Assembly: GCF_024054175.1 (NCBI RefSeq)
Contig: NZ_JAMXLA010000001.1
Coordinates: 245,940 to 288,372, forward strand
DNA: 42,433 nt
Direction: 5' to 3'
From: Flavobacterium sp. NRK1
GTDB taxonomy: Bacteria > Bacteroidota > Bacteroidia > Flavobacteriales > Flavobacteriaceae
Shown here: one piece after another, positions 8,863 through 20,795 of the stretch
How the letters are laid out: every line of letters starts with the position of its first letter
Position numbering within the stretch: position 1 is the first letter of the stretch
The notes under the pieces: model-generated
Told to the model about the DNA's origin: nothing
Seen by the model: only the letters and a program-made list of their open reading frames with translations
Database searches by the model: none
Program-made: the position numbers and the translations under genes

Positions 8863-8991
8863 GACTTAATTTTATTTTAGATTAAATGTATTAAGTTAAT
8901 AATACATTATTTATTTTGTTTAGAAGCTTCAAATTCAAAATTAGTGACATATTCGCCCCTAAAAAAGGTGTAAATAAGACATAGTGTCGGG

Positions 8992-9022
8992 TTGATTTAG
9001 ACAACGCTATTCAATATCTTTG
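8992..9022 (+). promoter_or_regulatory. Bacteroidota-type promoter of the GlxA-like regulator
   Basis: A TTG at 8992-8994 and TATCTTTG at 9015-9022 are separated by 20 bases, close to the TTG-N19-TAnnTTTG consensus for the Bacteroidota primary sigma factor. This box decides the gene start: the TTG codon at 9020 lies inside it, so translation should begin at ATG 9089. Confidence 0.7.
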
Positions 9023-9088
9023 TACAAGCTTAGTACACATAAAATCAACAGGATAGGAAATCATTTCATTAATATTTTACTGTTAGTC

Positions 9089-10084
9089 ATGAAACATCTT
9101 ACCATCTTAATACCCGATGCACAAACTTCGTTTAATACGTTTGCCTGCATTATAGGCGCCTATGATATTTTTAAACGCGCTAACGCATTTTGGAAAGAGA
9201 CAGGGAGAGAACAGTTATTTAAGGTAGAGCTGGCAGGAACATCTGAAAAAACTGAAATAAACGATGGATTACTTACCATTAAATCTGAAATAAATATTTC
9301 ATCTGTAAAACAAACCGATTTAATTATTATTCCTGCCATAAGCCATGATTTTACCCAGCCTGAAAAGGGAAACATAGGGATAATAAACTGGATTGAAAAA
9401 CAATATAAAAATGGAGCCGAAGTTGCAAGTATGTGTAGCGGAGCCATGATATTGGCTTCTACAGGTTTGCTGGATGGCAAAAGCTGTTCCATTCACTGGA
9501 ATACGGCAGACAGGCTGAAAAAGCTGTTCCCTAAAGTACTGGTAAAAACGGACAGGCTTATAACCGATGAACACGGCATCTATACTAATGGTGGTGGCTA
9601 TTCATTTTTAAATCTCATCCTCTATCTTATAGAAAAATATTATGATAGGGAAACAGCTATTTATTGCTCTAAAATCTACCAGATAGAAATAGACAGGCAA
9701 AGACAGTCAGGGTTTACTATATTTAAAGGACAGAAAGCACATGGCGATACTATAGTAGAGAAAGCTCAAAATTATATTGAAGATAATTTTCAGGAAAAAA
9801 TATCAATAGAAGAACTCTCTAAAATGTTTTCTGTAGGAAGAAGGAATTTTGACAGGCGATTTATTAAAGCCACAGGAAATACTCCTGTAGAATATATGCA
9901 AAGGGTAAAAATAGAATCGGCTAAGAAAGCTTTTGAAACCACACGCAAAAATATTAATGAAGTAATGTTTGAAGTGGGCTACACCGATGAAAAGGCCTTT
10001 AGGGAAGTATTTAGAAAAATAACAGGAATGTCGCCTTTGGGCTATAAGAAAAAATATAATAAAGAGGCAATGGTCGAATATTAA
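9089..10084 (+). CDS. GlxA-family AraC regulator (DJ-1/PfpI plus HTH)
   Basis: From ATG 9089 the protein has 331 residues. The N-terminal part (MKHLTILIPDAQTSFN to about 180) is a DJ-1/PfpI class I glutamine-amidotransferase-like domain. It has MCSGAMILASTGLLDG at the nucleophile-elbow position, so Cys is kept, and IHWNTADRLKKLFP afterwards. The C-terminal part (about 230-325) is an AraC HTH pair with SIEELSKMFSVGRRNFDRRF and NEVMFEVGYTDEKAFREVF. Such proteins act as transcription activators. The longer reading from TTG 9020 is rejected because that codon is part of the promoter box. The gene converges with katG over a shared terminator. Confidence 0.9.
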   Translation: MKHLTILIPDAQTSFNTFACIIGAYDIFKRANAFWKETGREQLFKVELAGTSEKTEINDGLLTIKSEINISSVKQTDLIIIPAISHDFTQPEKGNIGIINWIEKQYKNGAEVASMCSGAMILASTGLLDGKSCSIHWNTADRLKKLFPKVLVKTDRLITDEHGIYTNGGGYSFLNLILYLIEKYYDRETAIYCSKIYQIEIDRQRQSGFTIFKGQKAHGDTIVEKAQNYIEDNFQEKISIEELSKMFSVGRRNFDRRFIKATGNTPVEYMQRVKIESAKKAFETTRKNINEVMFEVGYTDEKAFREVFRKITGMSPLGYKKKYNKEAMVEY

Positions 10085-10119
10085 AAAGAAAAGCTCAGCT
10101 AATGCCGAGCTTTTCTTTT
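10084..10119. terminator. Bidirectional terminator between regulator and katG
   Basis: A 13-bp perfect inverted repeat (AAAAGAAAAGCTC and its complement) has a 10-base loop. It starts on the last base of the regulator stop codon. A and T runs flank it on both strands, so it can serve both convergent genes. Confidence 0.88.
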
Positions 10120-10133
10120 ATTAAATTTTATTA

Positions 10134-12470
<2,337 letters not shown>

Positions 12471-12634
12471 TTAAGGCACATAATCAAAAAGAAATAAAAT
12501 TGATTAATTCTATATCTTAATAATCAATTCCTATTAATAAGTAATCTAAAGCCATATAGTATTAAAAATTATACCTTTATGCTATCATATTTTAAATTGC
12601 TAAAAGCATTATAATCTAATAATCCCTGTTAATT

Positions 12635-13330
12635 ATGTCTACACCGGTTGAAAAACATTATATAACCAGAAGCGGCTGGTTACGCGCTGCAGTTTTAGGT
12701 GCTAATGACGGTATATTGTCTACAACAAGTTTAGCTATTGGTATAGCAGCAGCCAGTGACACAAGAGATCCTATTGTACTCGCGGTAATAGCAGGTGTTG
12801 TTGCCGGGGCTTTATCTATGGCTGCAGGAGAATATGTATCTGTAAGTTCGCAGTCTGATGTGGAAACATCCGATCTTGAAAGAGAGAAAAATGAACTGGC
12901 AACTATGCCGGAATCTGAATTGGCAGAACTGGCAGACATTTATGTACAACGAGGATTAAACAAAGAGCTTGCAATGCAGGTAGCTATAGAACTTACTGCA
13001 CATAATGCACTCGAAGCCCATGCAAGGGATGAACTGGGTATTAATGAAATTACCCAGGCTAAGCCATTAACTACAGCTTTTGCATCAGCAGTTGCCTTTA
13101 CTGTTGGAGGAGCCCTGCCTTTATTGGTCGCCTTTTTTGCACCGGTAAAAAATATGATATTTTATCAATATGGGTTTTCTATAGTTTTTCTGGCTTTGTC
13201 AGGTGCTATTGCAGCAAGAGCAGGAGGGTCTAATCTTGTAAAATCTATTATAAGAATTTGTATCTGGGGAACTTTTGCAATGGGCATGTCCGCTTTAGTA
13301 GGACATATTTTTGGTGTACAAACAACATAG
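12635..13330 (+). CDS. VIT1/CCC1-family metal transporter
   Basis: The 231-residue membrane protein belongs to the VIT1/CCC1 family of iron/manganese transporters. The signature LGANDGILSTTSLAIGIAAAS is present (quoted parts LGANDGILST and LAIGIAAAS, residues about 21-42). Then come GVVAGALSMAAGEYVSV and a Glu-rich cytoplasmic segment (ETSDLEREKNELATMPESE), which binds metal in the plant homologue. The last two or three transmembrane helices include AFTVGGALPLLVAFFAP. It sits just behind the divergent katG, which would fit limiting free iron during peroxide stress; that link is an inference. Confidence 0.9.
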   Translation: MSTPVEKHYITRSGWLRAAVLGANDGILSTTSLAIGIAAASDTRDPIVLAVIAGVVAGALSMAAGEYVSVSSQSDVETSDLEREKNELATMPESELAELADIYVQRGLNKELAMQVAIELTAHNALEAHARDELGINEITQAKPLTTAFASAVAFTVGGALPLLVAFFAPVKNMIFYQYGFSIVFLALSGAIAARAGGSNLVKSIIRICIWGTFAMGMSALVGHIFGVQTT

Positions 13331-13398
13331 CACTATAACTAAATCCAGCATTAACAGTTATTTCTTATTTTTGAAAATAACCTTACAACCAAAATACA

Positions 13399-14316
13399 AT
13401 GCCATATACAATTCTGGAAAACCTTTGGAGACGAACATTAAATCCACAAACAGCCTTTTCTGACAACAATAATGCCTGGAATAGAGAGAATGAAACTCTT
13501 TACAAAATGGGCATCAGTATGGAAGATACTTTAAAGTATCTTTATTTTGAAAAACCCGACCTGGATAGCTTTAAAGCATGGATAGCAGAAAACAAAAAGT
13601 TCGTTGCAGCCGATGATAGGGAGTTTATAGATGATGTGCTTACTAAAGATGATCTTGAATTTTGGGATAAAAACGGATATGTTATTGTAAAAGAAGCTAT
13701 TTCTAAGCAGGAGTGTGAAGAAACCACACAGGCAATTTGGGAGTTTTTAAAAATGAGCCCAGATAATAGTGCTTCATGGTACAAACCACATGAAGATTTA
13801 AAAGGATTAATGCTAAGCTTTTTTGATCATGCTGCCTTAAATAAGAACAGGGAATCTAAACGCATAAAAAAAGCATATGAACAACTTTATAAAACAAACA
13901 GAATATTCAAGACTATTGATAAAGTAAGTTTTAATCCGCCTGAAACCAAAAACTTTCATTTTAAAGGCAGTCCATTACATTGGGATATAAGTTTAAAAAT
14001 GCCTGCACCTTTCGGGCTTCAGGGCTTACTGTATCTTACAGACTGTGATGCTCATGATGGGGCTTTTCATTGTGTACCGGGCTTTCATAAAAAAATTGAA
14101 AGCTGGCTTAAAGAACTATCGCCCGACGAAAATCCACGAAGTAAAGCTTTAGAAGTTTTACACCCTGCACCTGTAACCGGTAATGCAGGTGATTTTATAA
14201 TATGGCAAAATACCCTTCCGCATTGTGCATCACCAAATAATGGGAAAGTGCCCAGAATGGTACAATACCTTACATACTTGCCTGATGACTATATAACGCC
14301 GGCCGAATGGATATAA
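13399..14316 (+). CDS. Phytanoyl-CoA dioxygenase family protein
   Basis: The 305-residue protein is a Fe(II)/2-oxoglutarate oxygenase of the PhyH type. The facial triad is His194 and Asp196 (SPLHWDIS) with distal His275 (LPHCASPN). Arg286 (KVPRMVQY) is the likely 2-oxoglutarate carboxylate binder. The N-terminal FWDKNGYVIVKEAISKQECEE (about 88-107) is the typical opening of the domain. The substrate is unknown. TATTTTTG at 13366-13373 is a plausible -7 box. It is the last gene before the core region and faces rpsT. Confidence 0.88.
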   Translation: MPYTILENLWRRTLNPQTAFSDNNNAWNRENETLYKMGISMEDTLKYLYFEKPDLDSFKAWIAENKKFVAADDREFIDDVLTKDDLEFWDKNGYVIVKEAISKQECEETTQAIWEFLKMSPDNSASWYKPHEDLKGLMLSFFDHAALNKNRESKRIKKAYEQLYKTNRIFKTIDKVSFNPPETKNFHFKGSPLHWDISLKMPAPFGLQGLLYLTDCDAHDGAFHCVPGFHKKIESWLKELSPDENPRSKALEVLHPAPVTGNAGDFIIWQNTLPHCASPNNGKVPRMVQYLTYLPDDYITPAEWI

Positions 14317-14370
14317 AGCATATTCAAAATGCTTAACCGAAATTCTTTACAATTTATTCCAAAACAAATA

Positions 14371-14388
14371 AGCTCCCTATTGGGAGCT
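14371..14388 (-). terminator. Terminator downstream of rpsT
   Basis: AGCTCCC pairs with GGGAGCT over a 4-base loop. On the minus strand the hairpin is followed by a T-rich run (TATTTGTTTT), which fits termination of rpsT. It may also stop the converging dioxygenase transcript, although the T tract on that side is poor. Confidence 0.65.
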
Positions 14389-14417
14389 CAATATTTTGTA
14401 TAAGAAGCGTGCTTTGC

Positions 14418-14672
14418 TTATGCTAAGTTAGCAACGTGCTTAGTTAATTTTGATTTAAGGTTTGAAGCCTTGTTAGCGTGAATAATATTTTTCTTCGCTA
14501 ATTTGTCAATCATAGAGATAACTGAAGAAAGTTTCTCTGAAGCTTCGCTCTTCACAGTAGCTAAACGTATAGCTTTGATAGCATTACGTGTAGTTTTGTG
14601 CTGATACTTGTTCAACACTCTTTTCTTTTCGCTAGTCCTGATTCTTTTTAATGCTGACTTGTGATTTGCCAT
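14418..14672 (-). CDS. rpsT: 30S ribosomal protein S20
   Basis: The 84-residue basic protein begins MANHKSALKRIRTSEKKRVLN, the conserved bS20 N-terminus (here ANHKSALKRIRTSEKKR). It is rich in Lys and Ala helices throughout, as expected of the three-helix bundle that binds the 5' domain of 16S rRNA. It has no operon partner; two tRNA-Glu genes lie immediately upstream on the same strand, the nearer one ending 36 bases from the rpsT start. Confidence 0.97.
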   Translation of the reverse strand: MANHKSALKRIRTSEKKRVLNKYQHKTTRNAIKAIRLATVKSEASEKLSSVISMIDKLAKKNIIHANKASNLKSKLTKHVANLA

Positions 14673-14707
14673 TTTCTTAACTTATAAACTTGTTAATGTT
14701 TTTATTG

Positions 14708-14779
14708 TAGTCCGTAGGGGAATCGAACCCCTGTTACCAGGATGAAAACCTGGCGTCCTAACCCCTAGACGAACGGACC
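14708..14779 (-). tRNA. tRNA-Glu (anticodon TTC), copy 1
   Basis: Cloverleaf on the minus strand: acceptor GGTCCGT with ACGGACT, anticodon loop TTTTCAT (anticodon TTC) on a CCAGG/CCTGG stem, and T arm AGGGG-TTCGATT-CCCCT. No CCA is encoded. It is nearly identical to the next copy in the anticodon arm but differs in the acceptor and T stems. Confidence 0.97.
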
Positions 14780-14801
14780 ATTGTACAGTAAATTTCTTTT
14801 G

Positions 14802-14873
14802 TAGCCCGTGGGGGAATCGAACCCCCCTTACCAGGATGAAAACCTGGCGTCCTAACCGATAGACGAACGGGCC
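14802..14873 (-). tRNA. tRNA-Glu (anticodon TTC), copy 2
   Basis: Cloverleaf on the minus strand: acceptor GGCCCGT with ACGGGCT, anticodon TTC in the loop TTTTCAT, and T arm GGGGG-TTCGATT-CCCCC. It lies 22 bases upstream of the other tRNA-Glu and is probably co-transcribed with it and rpsT. Confidence 0.97.
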
Positions 14874-14952
14874 ATTTTGTTTCTCTAATGCGGTGCAAAA
14901 ATACAACTATTTTTTATTTGCGCAATAGTCGAAACAAAAAAAATTAAAAAAA

Positions 14953-16425
14953 TTAATAAGCTCTTGCAAAAAGCACCCTCCCTACAGACGGAGCACCAGT
15001 AAACACACAGGCTCCTGCCTCTTCAACCCTGTCTAAAGCGATGCAGCGAATAGTAGCTTTTGTAAGTTCTTTTATCTTTTCTTCGGTCTCAGGTGTACCG
15101 TCCCAATGGGCTGCCACAAAACCTCCTTTATTATCAAGCACATCTTTAAACTCCTCAAAAGAATTTACCTCTGTAATATGCGAATCCCTGTATTCCAGCG
15201 CCTTATTAAATAAATTACACTGCATTTGCTCAAGAGTATCCTGTATATAGCTTACCACTTCGGTATTTTTAACTACTTCTTTTGATAAAGTATCTCTCCT
15301 GGCAACTTCAAAAGTTCCGTTAGCAAGGTCGTTCGGACCTATGGCAACACGCAACGGAACACCTTTGAGTTCGTACTCATTAAACTTCCATCCCGGTTTC
15401 TGAGTTGTCCTATCGTCATATTTTACAGATATACCCAGTTTTCTAAGGTTTGCCATAAGTTCTTTTGCTTCTGCAGATATTGCAGCAAGTTGTTCATCTC
15501 CCTTATAAATAGGCACAATAACAACCTGTATAGGTGCAAGATTAGGAGGAAGCACAAGTCCGTTATCATCAGAGTGTGTCATTACAAGCGCTCCCATAAG
15601 GCGTGTAGAAACACCCCATGAAGTAGCCCATACATATTCCTGCTTACCTTCTTGCGTTGCAAATTTTACATCAAATGCTTTAGCAAAGTTTTGTCCTAAA
15701 AAGTGAGATGTACCCGCCTGAAGCGCTTTACCATCCTGCATTAACGCTTCAATACAGTAGGTTTCAAGAGCACCGGCAAAACGTTCGTTAGCTGTTTTTA
15801 CACCTTTTATAACCGGTATAGCCATAAAGTTTTCAGCAAAATCAGCATATATGTTCATCATTTGCTCTGCTTCAGCAATAGCTTCCTGTTGCGTAGCATG
15901 TGCAGTATGCCCTTCCTGCCAAAGAAACTCGGCAGTTCTCAGGAAAAGTCTTGTCCTCATCTCCCAACGTACTACATTCGCCCATTGGTTTACGAGTATA
16001 GGCAGGTCACGGTACGATTGTATCCATTTCCTGTAAGTATCCCATATAATAGTTTCAGATGTAGGCCTTACAATCAGCTCCTCTTCAAGTTTAGCATCAG
16101 GATCTACTTCAATAGATCCGTCTTCTGCTGTTTTAAGCCTGTAGTGAGTAACAACTGCGCACTCTTTTGCAAAACCATCTACGTGGCTTGCTTCTTTGCT
16201 GAAATAAGACTTGGGTATAAACAAAGGAAAATAAGCATTTTCATGACCTGTTTCTTTGAACTTTTTATCAAGTTCTGCCTGCATTTTTTCCCAAATTGCA
16301 TAACCGTATGGCTTAATAACCATACATCCCCTAACCCCTGAATTTTCAGCAAGGTCTGCTTTTACAACCAGTTCATTATACCATTTGGAATAATCTTCTG
16401 CTCGTTTAGTTAAATTCTTACTCAT
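14953..16425 (-). CDS. proS: Proline-tRNA ligase (archaeal/eukaryal type)
   Basis: This 490-residue class II aminoacyl-tRNA synthetase attaches proline to tRNA-Pro. Class II motif 2 is [22 protein letters not shown] (quoted parts [11 protein letters not shown] and [11 protein letters not shown], about 150-175), preceded by [12 protein letters not shown]. The anticodon-binding domain starts near 285 with VVIVPIY. It lacks the editing insertion of E. coli-type ProRS and ends in Tyr (LFARAY), both features of the archaeal type. This type is common in Bacteroidota. It diverges from the Gly/Tyr-rich lipoprotein gene. Confidence 0.96.
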   Translation of the reverse strand: MSKNLTKRAEDYSKWYNELVVKADLAENSGVRGCMVIKPYGYAIWEKMQAELDKKFKETGHENAYFPLFIPKSYFSKEASHVDGFAKECAVVTHYRLKTAEDGSIEVDPDAKLEEELIVRPTSETIIWDTYRKWIQSYRDLPILVNQWANVVRWEMRTRLFLRTAEFLWQEGHTAHATQQEAIAEAEQMMNIYADFAENFMAIPVIKGVKTANERFAGALETYCIEALMQDGKALQAGTSHFLGQNFAKAFDVKFATQEGKQEYVWATSWGVSTRLMGALVMTHSDDNGLVLPPNLAPIQVVIVPIYKGDEQLAAISAEAKELMANLRKLGISVKYDDRTTQKPGWKFNEYELKGVPLRVAIGPNDLANGTFEVARRDTLSKEVVKNTEVVSYIQDTLEQMQCNLFNKALEYRDSHITEVNSFEEFKDVLDNKGGFVAAHWDGTPETEEKIKELTKATIRCIALDRVEEAGACVFTGAPSVGRVLFARAY

Positions 16426-16528
16426 TTTAAATAGATTGGCACAAATATTGTTTTACTTTTATATATCAAAATATGGTTTAGCAAAACTAACCATTTTTGA
16501 AACTTCAACAATAAAAAAATGCACCGAT

Positions 16529-17638
16529 ATGAAAACTAATTACTTCAATATCCGTCAAATCTCCTTCTTCTCTATATTGGGAATTTTAGGTTTGGCAGTA
16601 AGCTCGTGCAGTTCTTATCAGAATACATCCTCTTATGATAATGATGGTATTTATGGTTCTGTACCCCATGATGCTAATGGCAACCCTGTATATACTTACA
16701 ATGATGGTAACGTACAACAGTATAATGACGGCAATAACTCAGGGCAAAATATGAACTACAAATCATATTTTAGCACGTTAGAGGATGATTTCCCATACGT
16801 ACCCGTTGAAAATGATACCGTTGTAGAAACAGAAACTTATAACTCATATCCCGGATGGGGTGAAACAACCGACAACGTAAACGTTAATGTTTATGGCGGA
16901 TACGGTGGTTATGGCTATGGCGGATGGGGATATCCCTATTACGGCCTTGGTTACGGATATGGCGGTTGGGGTTATCCTTATTATGGTGGCTACTACGGTG
17001 GATGGGGACTTGGCTACGGATATGGCGGTTGGGGTCTTGGCATAGGATGGGGTTATGGCTACGGCGGATGGGGCTATCCTTATTACGGAGGCTATTATGG
17101 CGGATGGGGTTACCCATACTATGGCGGCGGTTATTACTATGGCAACAACAGCTATTACAGAAATCCACGATCTACAGCTTATTATAACGGTGGAAGAAAC
17201 AGCTACTATGCTAACAGCAGAGCTGCTTCAAATGCAAGATACAGCAGCAGAAATATGAACTCCCGCTCTGCGGCAAGCAGCAGAAGTTTTACCAACAGCA
17301 ACAGAAACTTTACAAATGGCAGAAACGTAAATACTATCCGCACGAGAGACAATGGCACATATTCTACACGTAATGTAAACAACAGTAGAAATTCTTACAA
17401 TAACTCGTCCAGATACAATAATAATTCTTACTCTACTCCTACCAGAAGTAATAATAATTATACTCCTTCAAGAAGTAACAATAATTACACACCTACAAGG
17501 AGCAGTGCACCTTCAAGAAGCAGCAGTCCGACTTACAGCGCACCTACACGAAGCAGCGGTGGCAGCTTTGGAGGAGGAAGATCCGGCGGCGGCGGCGGTG
17601 GAGGTTCCCGTGGCGGTGGAGGCGGCCGAAGAGGATAA
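16529..17638 (+). CDS. Gly/Tyr-rich repeat lipoprotein, function unknown
   Basis: The 369-residue product starts at ATG 16529 with a lipoprotein signal peptide: a hydrophobic core (FFSILGILGLAV) and lipobox VSSC, with the lipidated Cys at about 26. A Tyr/Asp-rich linker follows. Next come tandem GGWGYPYYGG and GYGYGGWG repeats (about 115-210), then an Arg/Ser/Asn-rich low-complexity stretch, and a Gly-rich tail (SGGGGGGGSRGGGG). An upstream TTG start at 16436 would bury the signal peptide and is rejected. Low complexity blocks any family call; the protein is probably a surface-exposed or cell-envelope lipoprotein. The DNA here has strong tandem GGATGGGG-type repeats prone to slippage. Confidence 0.7.
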   Translation: MKTNYFNIRQISFFSILGILGLAVSSCSSYQNTSSYDNDGIYGSVPHDANGNPVYTYNDGNVQQYNDGNNSGQNMNYKSYFSTLEDDFPYVPVENDTVVETETYNSYPGWGETTDNVNVNVYGGYGGYGYGGWGYPYYGLGYGYGGWGYPYYGGYYGGWGLGYGYGGWGLGIGWGYGYGGWGYPYYGGYYGGWGYPYYGGGYYYGNNSYYRNPRSTAYYNGGRNSYYANSRAASNARYSSRNMNSRSAASSRSFTNSNRNFTNGRNVNTIRTRDNGTYSTRNVNNSRNSYNNSSRYNNNSYSTPTRSNNNYTPSRSNNNYTPTRSSAPSRSSSPTYSAPTRSSGGSFGGGRSGGGGGGGSRGGGGGRRG

Positions 17639-17702
17639 AAATATCAGTCCCCATGTTCTTATAAAACAGCATGGGGATTACTGTATAAAATAAAATTACG
17701 TT

Positions 17703-19220
17703 ATGAGAAAGCATATACTTACCGCTGCGATAGCACTTATGGCAGCTTCAACTTACGCACAGCAAAGTCTTAACACTGCCGAAAACGCAGTACGATATAC
17801 TACCGATAATCTTACAGGTACAGCCCGATTCAGAGCTATGAGCGGGGCTTTTGGTGCTGTAGGAGGAGATCTTTCGGCTATACATGTTAACCCGGCAGGT
17901 TCTGCTATATTCAATTATAATTCCGGTACCGCTTCCTTATCCAGTTATAATATCAGCAATGATGCAAAATACTTTGGCACTTCTCAAAGAAAAAACGACA
18001 ACAGCCTTGACCTTAATCAGCTAGGTGCTGTTTTTGTTTTTAATAATAGTAATGAGAATGCATTTATGAGAAAATTTGCGCTTGCTTTTGATTATGAGAA
18101 CACTAACAGCTTTCACAATACAACGTATAGCAGGGGTATAAATCCAAATAATTCAATAGACCAGTACTTTTTAAACTACGCTAACGGGATTAACGAAGGC
18201 CCAATATCGCTTAATACCCTTAATAATGCTTATTACGAAGATCTTAATTATAATGACCAACAGGCATTTTTAGGTTATAATGCATATCTATTTAACCCTA
18301 ACAATAATAATGTGGGCCCGGCTTATGTTAGTAATGTACCTTCTACAGGAAATTACTACCACGAAAACTATATTAATACAACCGGATATAATGGTAAAGT
18401 AGCACTTAATTTTTCGGCACAGTTAAAAAACAGGCTGTATGTAGGTGGTAATTTAAATATCCATTTTACCGATTATATTGAAACACAGCGTTTTTATGAA
18501 GATGTAAACAATCCCTTGTCAACCGGTATGCAGTCTATACGGTTTGACAATGAACGTTACACCTATGGAGGCGGTTTTTCGCTTAACCTGGGTGCAATTT
18601 ATAAAATTACCGAATCATTGCGTGCAGGTGTAGCTTATGAATCTCCTACCTGGATGAGGCTTCAAAACGAGATTACCCAAAGAATATCATCCTACTGTCC
18701 TCAATGCGAAGCTAACAATTCTGCGGATACTTTTGTTTTTGACCCTAATACTACTTTTGTTTTTGATGATTACACTGTTAAAAACCCTTCAAAATGGACA
18801 GGAAGCTTAGCCTATATATTTGGCAAAAACGGATTAATAAGTGTTGATTACAGTATTAAGGATTATAGCAATACAAAATATACCAGCTCAGGCTACGGAA
18901 TGGTTAACAGCCAGTTAAGTAGTACGCTTGATGTTGCCAGTACTGTAAGAGTTGGTGCAGAATACCGTATAAAAAAATTCAGCCTAAGGGGTGGTTACCG
19001 ATATGAGCAGAGCCCTTATAAGAACGGCACTACAATTGGCGATCTAAACGGAGCATCCGGTGGTTTAGGTTATTCTTTTGGAGCATCAAGGCTTGACCTT
19101 GCCTACTCCTGGTATCAGCGAAAATATGCTACTCCGCTATTCAGTACAGGTTTAACAGATGCGCCAGGTATTAAAAGCACTAATAACAACGTAACTTTAT
19201 CTTATACTATAGATTTATAA
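17703..19220 (+). CDS. OmpP1/FadL-family outer-membrane transport protein
   Basis: The 505-residue protein has a signal peptide ending STYAQ (residues 16-20). Its mature start, SLNTAENAVRYTTDNLTGTARFRAMSGAFGAVGGDLSAIHVNPAGSA, is split here as RYTTDNLTGTARFRAMSGA and GAVGGDLSAIHVNPAGSA. That is the OmpP1/FadL hatch region with its conserved NPAG. A long beta-barrel follows, ending in NNVTLSYTIDL. The family moves hydrophobic compounds across the outer membrane; Flavobacterium members are often labelled hemin receptors without proof. The gap to the lipoprotein gene is 64 bases and holds a hairpin (17649-17676) without a T run, so co-transcription is possible. Confidence 0.88.
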   Translation: MRKHILTAAIALMAASTYAQQSLNTAENAVRYTTDNLTGTARFRAMSGAFGAVGGDLSAIHVNPAGSAIFNYNSGTASLSSYNISNDAKYFGTSQRKNDNSLDLNQLGAVFVFNNSNENAFMRKFALAFDYENTNSFHNTTYSRGINPNNSIDQYFLNYANGINEGPISLNTLNNAYYEDLNYNDQQAFLGYNAYLFNPNNNNVGPAYVSNVPSTGNYYHENYINTTGYNGKVALNFSAQLKNRLYVGGNLNIHFTDYIETQRFYEDVNNPLSTGMQSIRFDNERYTYGGGFSLNLGAIYKITESLRAGVAYESPTWMRLQNEITQRISSYCPQCEANNSADTFVFDPNTTFVFDDYTVKNPSKWTGSLAYIFGKNGLISVDYSIKDYSNTKYTSSGYGMVNSQLSSTLDVASTVRVGAEYRIKKFSLRGGYRYEQSPYKNGTTIGDLNGASGGLGYSFGASRLDLAYSWYQRKYATPLFSTGLTDAPGIKSTNNNVTLSYTIDL

Positions 19221-19243
19221 CTCTTTCATCTTGTTATAAAGGA

Positions 19244-19277
19244 AAAAGCCTTCTTTAGAAATAAGGAAGGCTTTTTT
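19244..19277 (+). terminator. Terminator after the OmpP1-like gene
   Basis: AAAAGCCTTC pairs with GAAGGCTTTT over a 12-base loop and is followed by more Ts. It separates the porin gene from rimO. Confidence 0.88.
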
Positions 19278-19362
19278 ATGTTTAGCGTCCTGATATATTC
19301 AGTTACTACAACTTTAACCTCAAACTTTATTATATAAATCCCTAACAAACCAAATAATTGCT

Positions 19363-19370
19363 TAATTTTG
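19363..19370 (+). promoter_or_regulatory. -7 box of the rimO promoter
   Basis: TAATTTTG fits the TAnnTTTG consensus and lies 18 bases before ATG 19389. No good -33 TTG is visible. The TTG at 19368, which could be read as a start codon, is part of this box. Confidence 0.5.
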
Positions 19371-19388
19371 CACTCCAATTTCAACTAC

Positions 19389-20717
19389 ATGAGAACCAAA
19401 TCGTTAAAGAAAAATAAGATCAATGTAATAACCCTCGGATGTTCTAAGAACGTTTACGATAGTGAAGTACTTATGGGGCAGCTAAGGGCAAGCGGTAAAG
19501 ATGTAACTCACGAAGCACCTGCTGAAGAAGAAGGTAACATTATAGTTATCAATACATGCGGTTTTATTGATAATGCAAAGGAAGAGTCGGTAAACATGAT
19601 ATTGAATTATGCTGACAAAAAAGAACAGGGCCTTGTAGATAAGGTATTTGTTACCGGATGCCTATCTGAACGTTATAAACCGGACTTACAAAGAGAGATA
19701 CCTAATATAGATGAGTATTTTGGTACTACAGAGTTACCGGGACTACTGAAAGCCCTTGGCGCAGATTATAAGCACGAGCTTCTTGGCGAACGCCTTACCA
19801 CTACGCCAAAAAACTATGCTTATCTTAAAATTGCCGAAGGATGCGACCGTCCGTGTAGTTTTTGTGCTATTCCGCTTATGCGTGGCAAGCATGTTTCGCA
19901 GCCTATAGAAAAACTGGTTAAAGAAGCAGAGGGCCTAGCTCGCGACGGCGTTAAAGAGCTTATACTTATTGCACAGGATCTTACTTATTATGGCCTTGAC
20001 CTTTATAAAAAACGTAACCTTGCTGAATTGCTTGAAAACCTTGCAAAAGTAGAAGGTATAGAATGGATCCGTCTTCATTATGCATTCCCTTCAGGCTTCC
20101 CTATGGATGTGCTTGATCTAATGAAGCGTGAACCTAAAATATGCAACTATATAGATATCCCTTTGCAGCATATAAGCGATAACATATTAAAATCTATGCG
20201 TCGCGGTACTACTCAGGAGAAAACAACAAAGTTGCTTAAAGAGTTTAGAGAAGCAGTACCCGGAATGACAATAAGAACTACTCTTATTGTTGGCTATCCC
20301 GGCGAAACGGAAGAAGATTTCCAGATACTTAAAAACTGGGTTGAAGAAATGCGTTTTGAGCGTTTAGGTTGTTTTACCTACTCTCATGAAGAAAACACCC
20401 ATGCTTACCTGCTTGAGGATGATGTACCTGCCGAAGTAAAACAACAGCGTGCTAACGAGATAATGGAAATTCAGTCACAGATTTCGTGGGAACTGAACCA
20501 GGAAAAAATAGGCCAGACTTTCCGTTGTATTATAGACCGTAAGGAGGGCGCTCATTTTGTAGCGCGTACAGAGTTTGATAGCCCGGATGTAGATAATGAA
20601 GTACTTATAGATGCTTCGCTTGCTTATCTTAAAACTGGTGAGTTTGTAAATATTAAAATTACCGATGCCACAGAGTTTGACTTATATGGTGTTCCGGCAG
20701 ATTTATCACTAAATTAA
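19389..20717 (+). CDS. rimO: Ribosomal protein S12 methylthiotransferase RimO
   Basis: The 442-residue radical SAM enzyme adds a methylthio group to the conserved Asp of ribosomal protein S12. The N-terminal MTTase domain holds Cys18, Cys57 and Cys91 for one [4Fe-4S] cluster (TLGCSKN, NTCGF, TGCLS). The radical SAM cluster Cys are 152, 156 and 159 (GCDRPCSFC). A TRAM domain closes the protein. I start at ATG 19389, not at TTG 19368 inside the promoter box. A strong terminator follows, so it is monocistronic. Confidence 0.96.
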   Translation: MRTKSLKKNKINVITLGCSKNVYDSEVLMGQLRASGKDVTHEAPAEEEGNIIVINTCGFIDNAKEESVNMILNYADKKEQGLVDKVFVTGCLSERYKPDLQREIPNIDEYFGTTELPGLLKALGADYKHELLGERLTTTPKNYAYLKIAEGCDRPCSFCAIPLMRGKHVSQPIEKLVKEAEGLARDGVKELILIAQDLTYYGLDLYKKRNLAELLENLAKVEGIEWIRLHYAFPSGFPMDVLDLMKREPKICNYIDIPLQHISDNILKSMRRGTTQEKTTKLLKEFREAVPGMTIRTTLIVGYPGETEEDFQILKNWVEEMRFERLGCFTYSHEENTHAYLLEDDVPAEVKQQRANEIMEIQSQISWELNQEKIGQTFRCIIDRKEGAHFVARTEFDSPDVDNEVLIDASLAYLKTGEFVNIKITDATEFDLYGVPADLSLN

Positions 20718-20722
20718 TATTG

Positions 20723-20754
20723 AAAAGCTAAAGCCTCAAAACTTTAGCTTTTTT
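20723..20754 (+). terminator. Terminator after rimO
   Basis: AAAAGCTAAAG pairs with CTTTAGCTTTT over an 8-base loop, followed by Ts. Confidence 0.9.
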
Positions 20755-20795
20755 GCTATAATTTTATTACGTTTGACTTTATATACTTATAGTTT

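Noticed and set aside
14682..14906. 74-codon frame on the minus strand
   Set aside because: It reads straight through the two tRNA-Glu genes.
15862..16341. 159-codon frame on the plus strand opposite proS
   Set aside because: It lies fully inside proS, which has all expected motifs; the translation is Cys/Phe-rich as expected of an antisense shadow.
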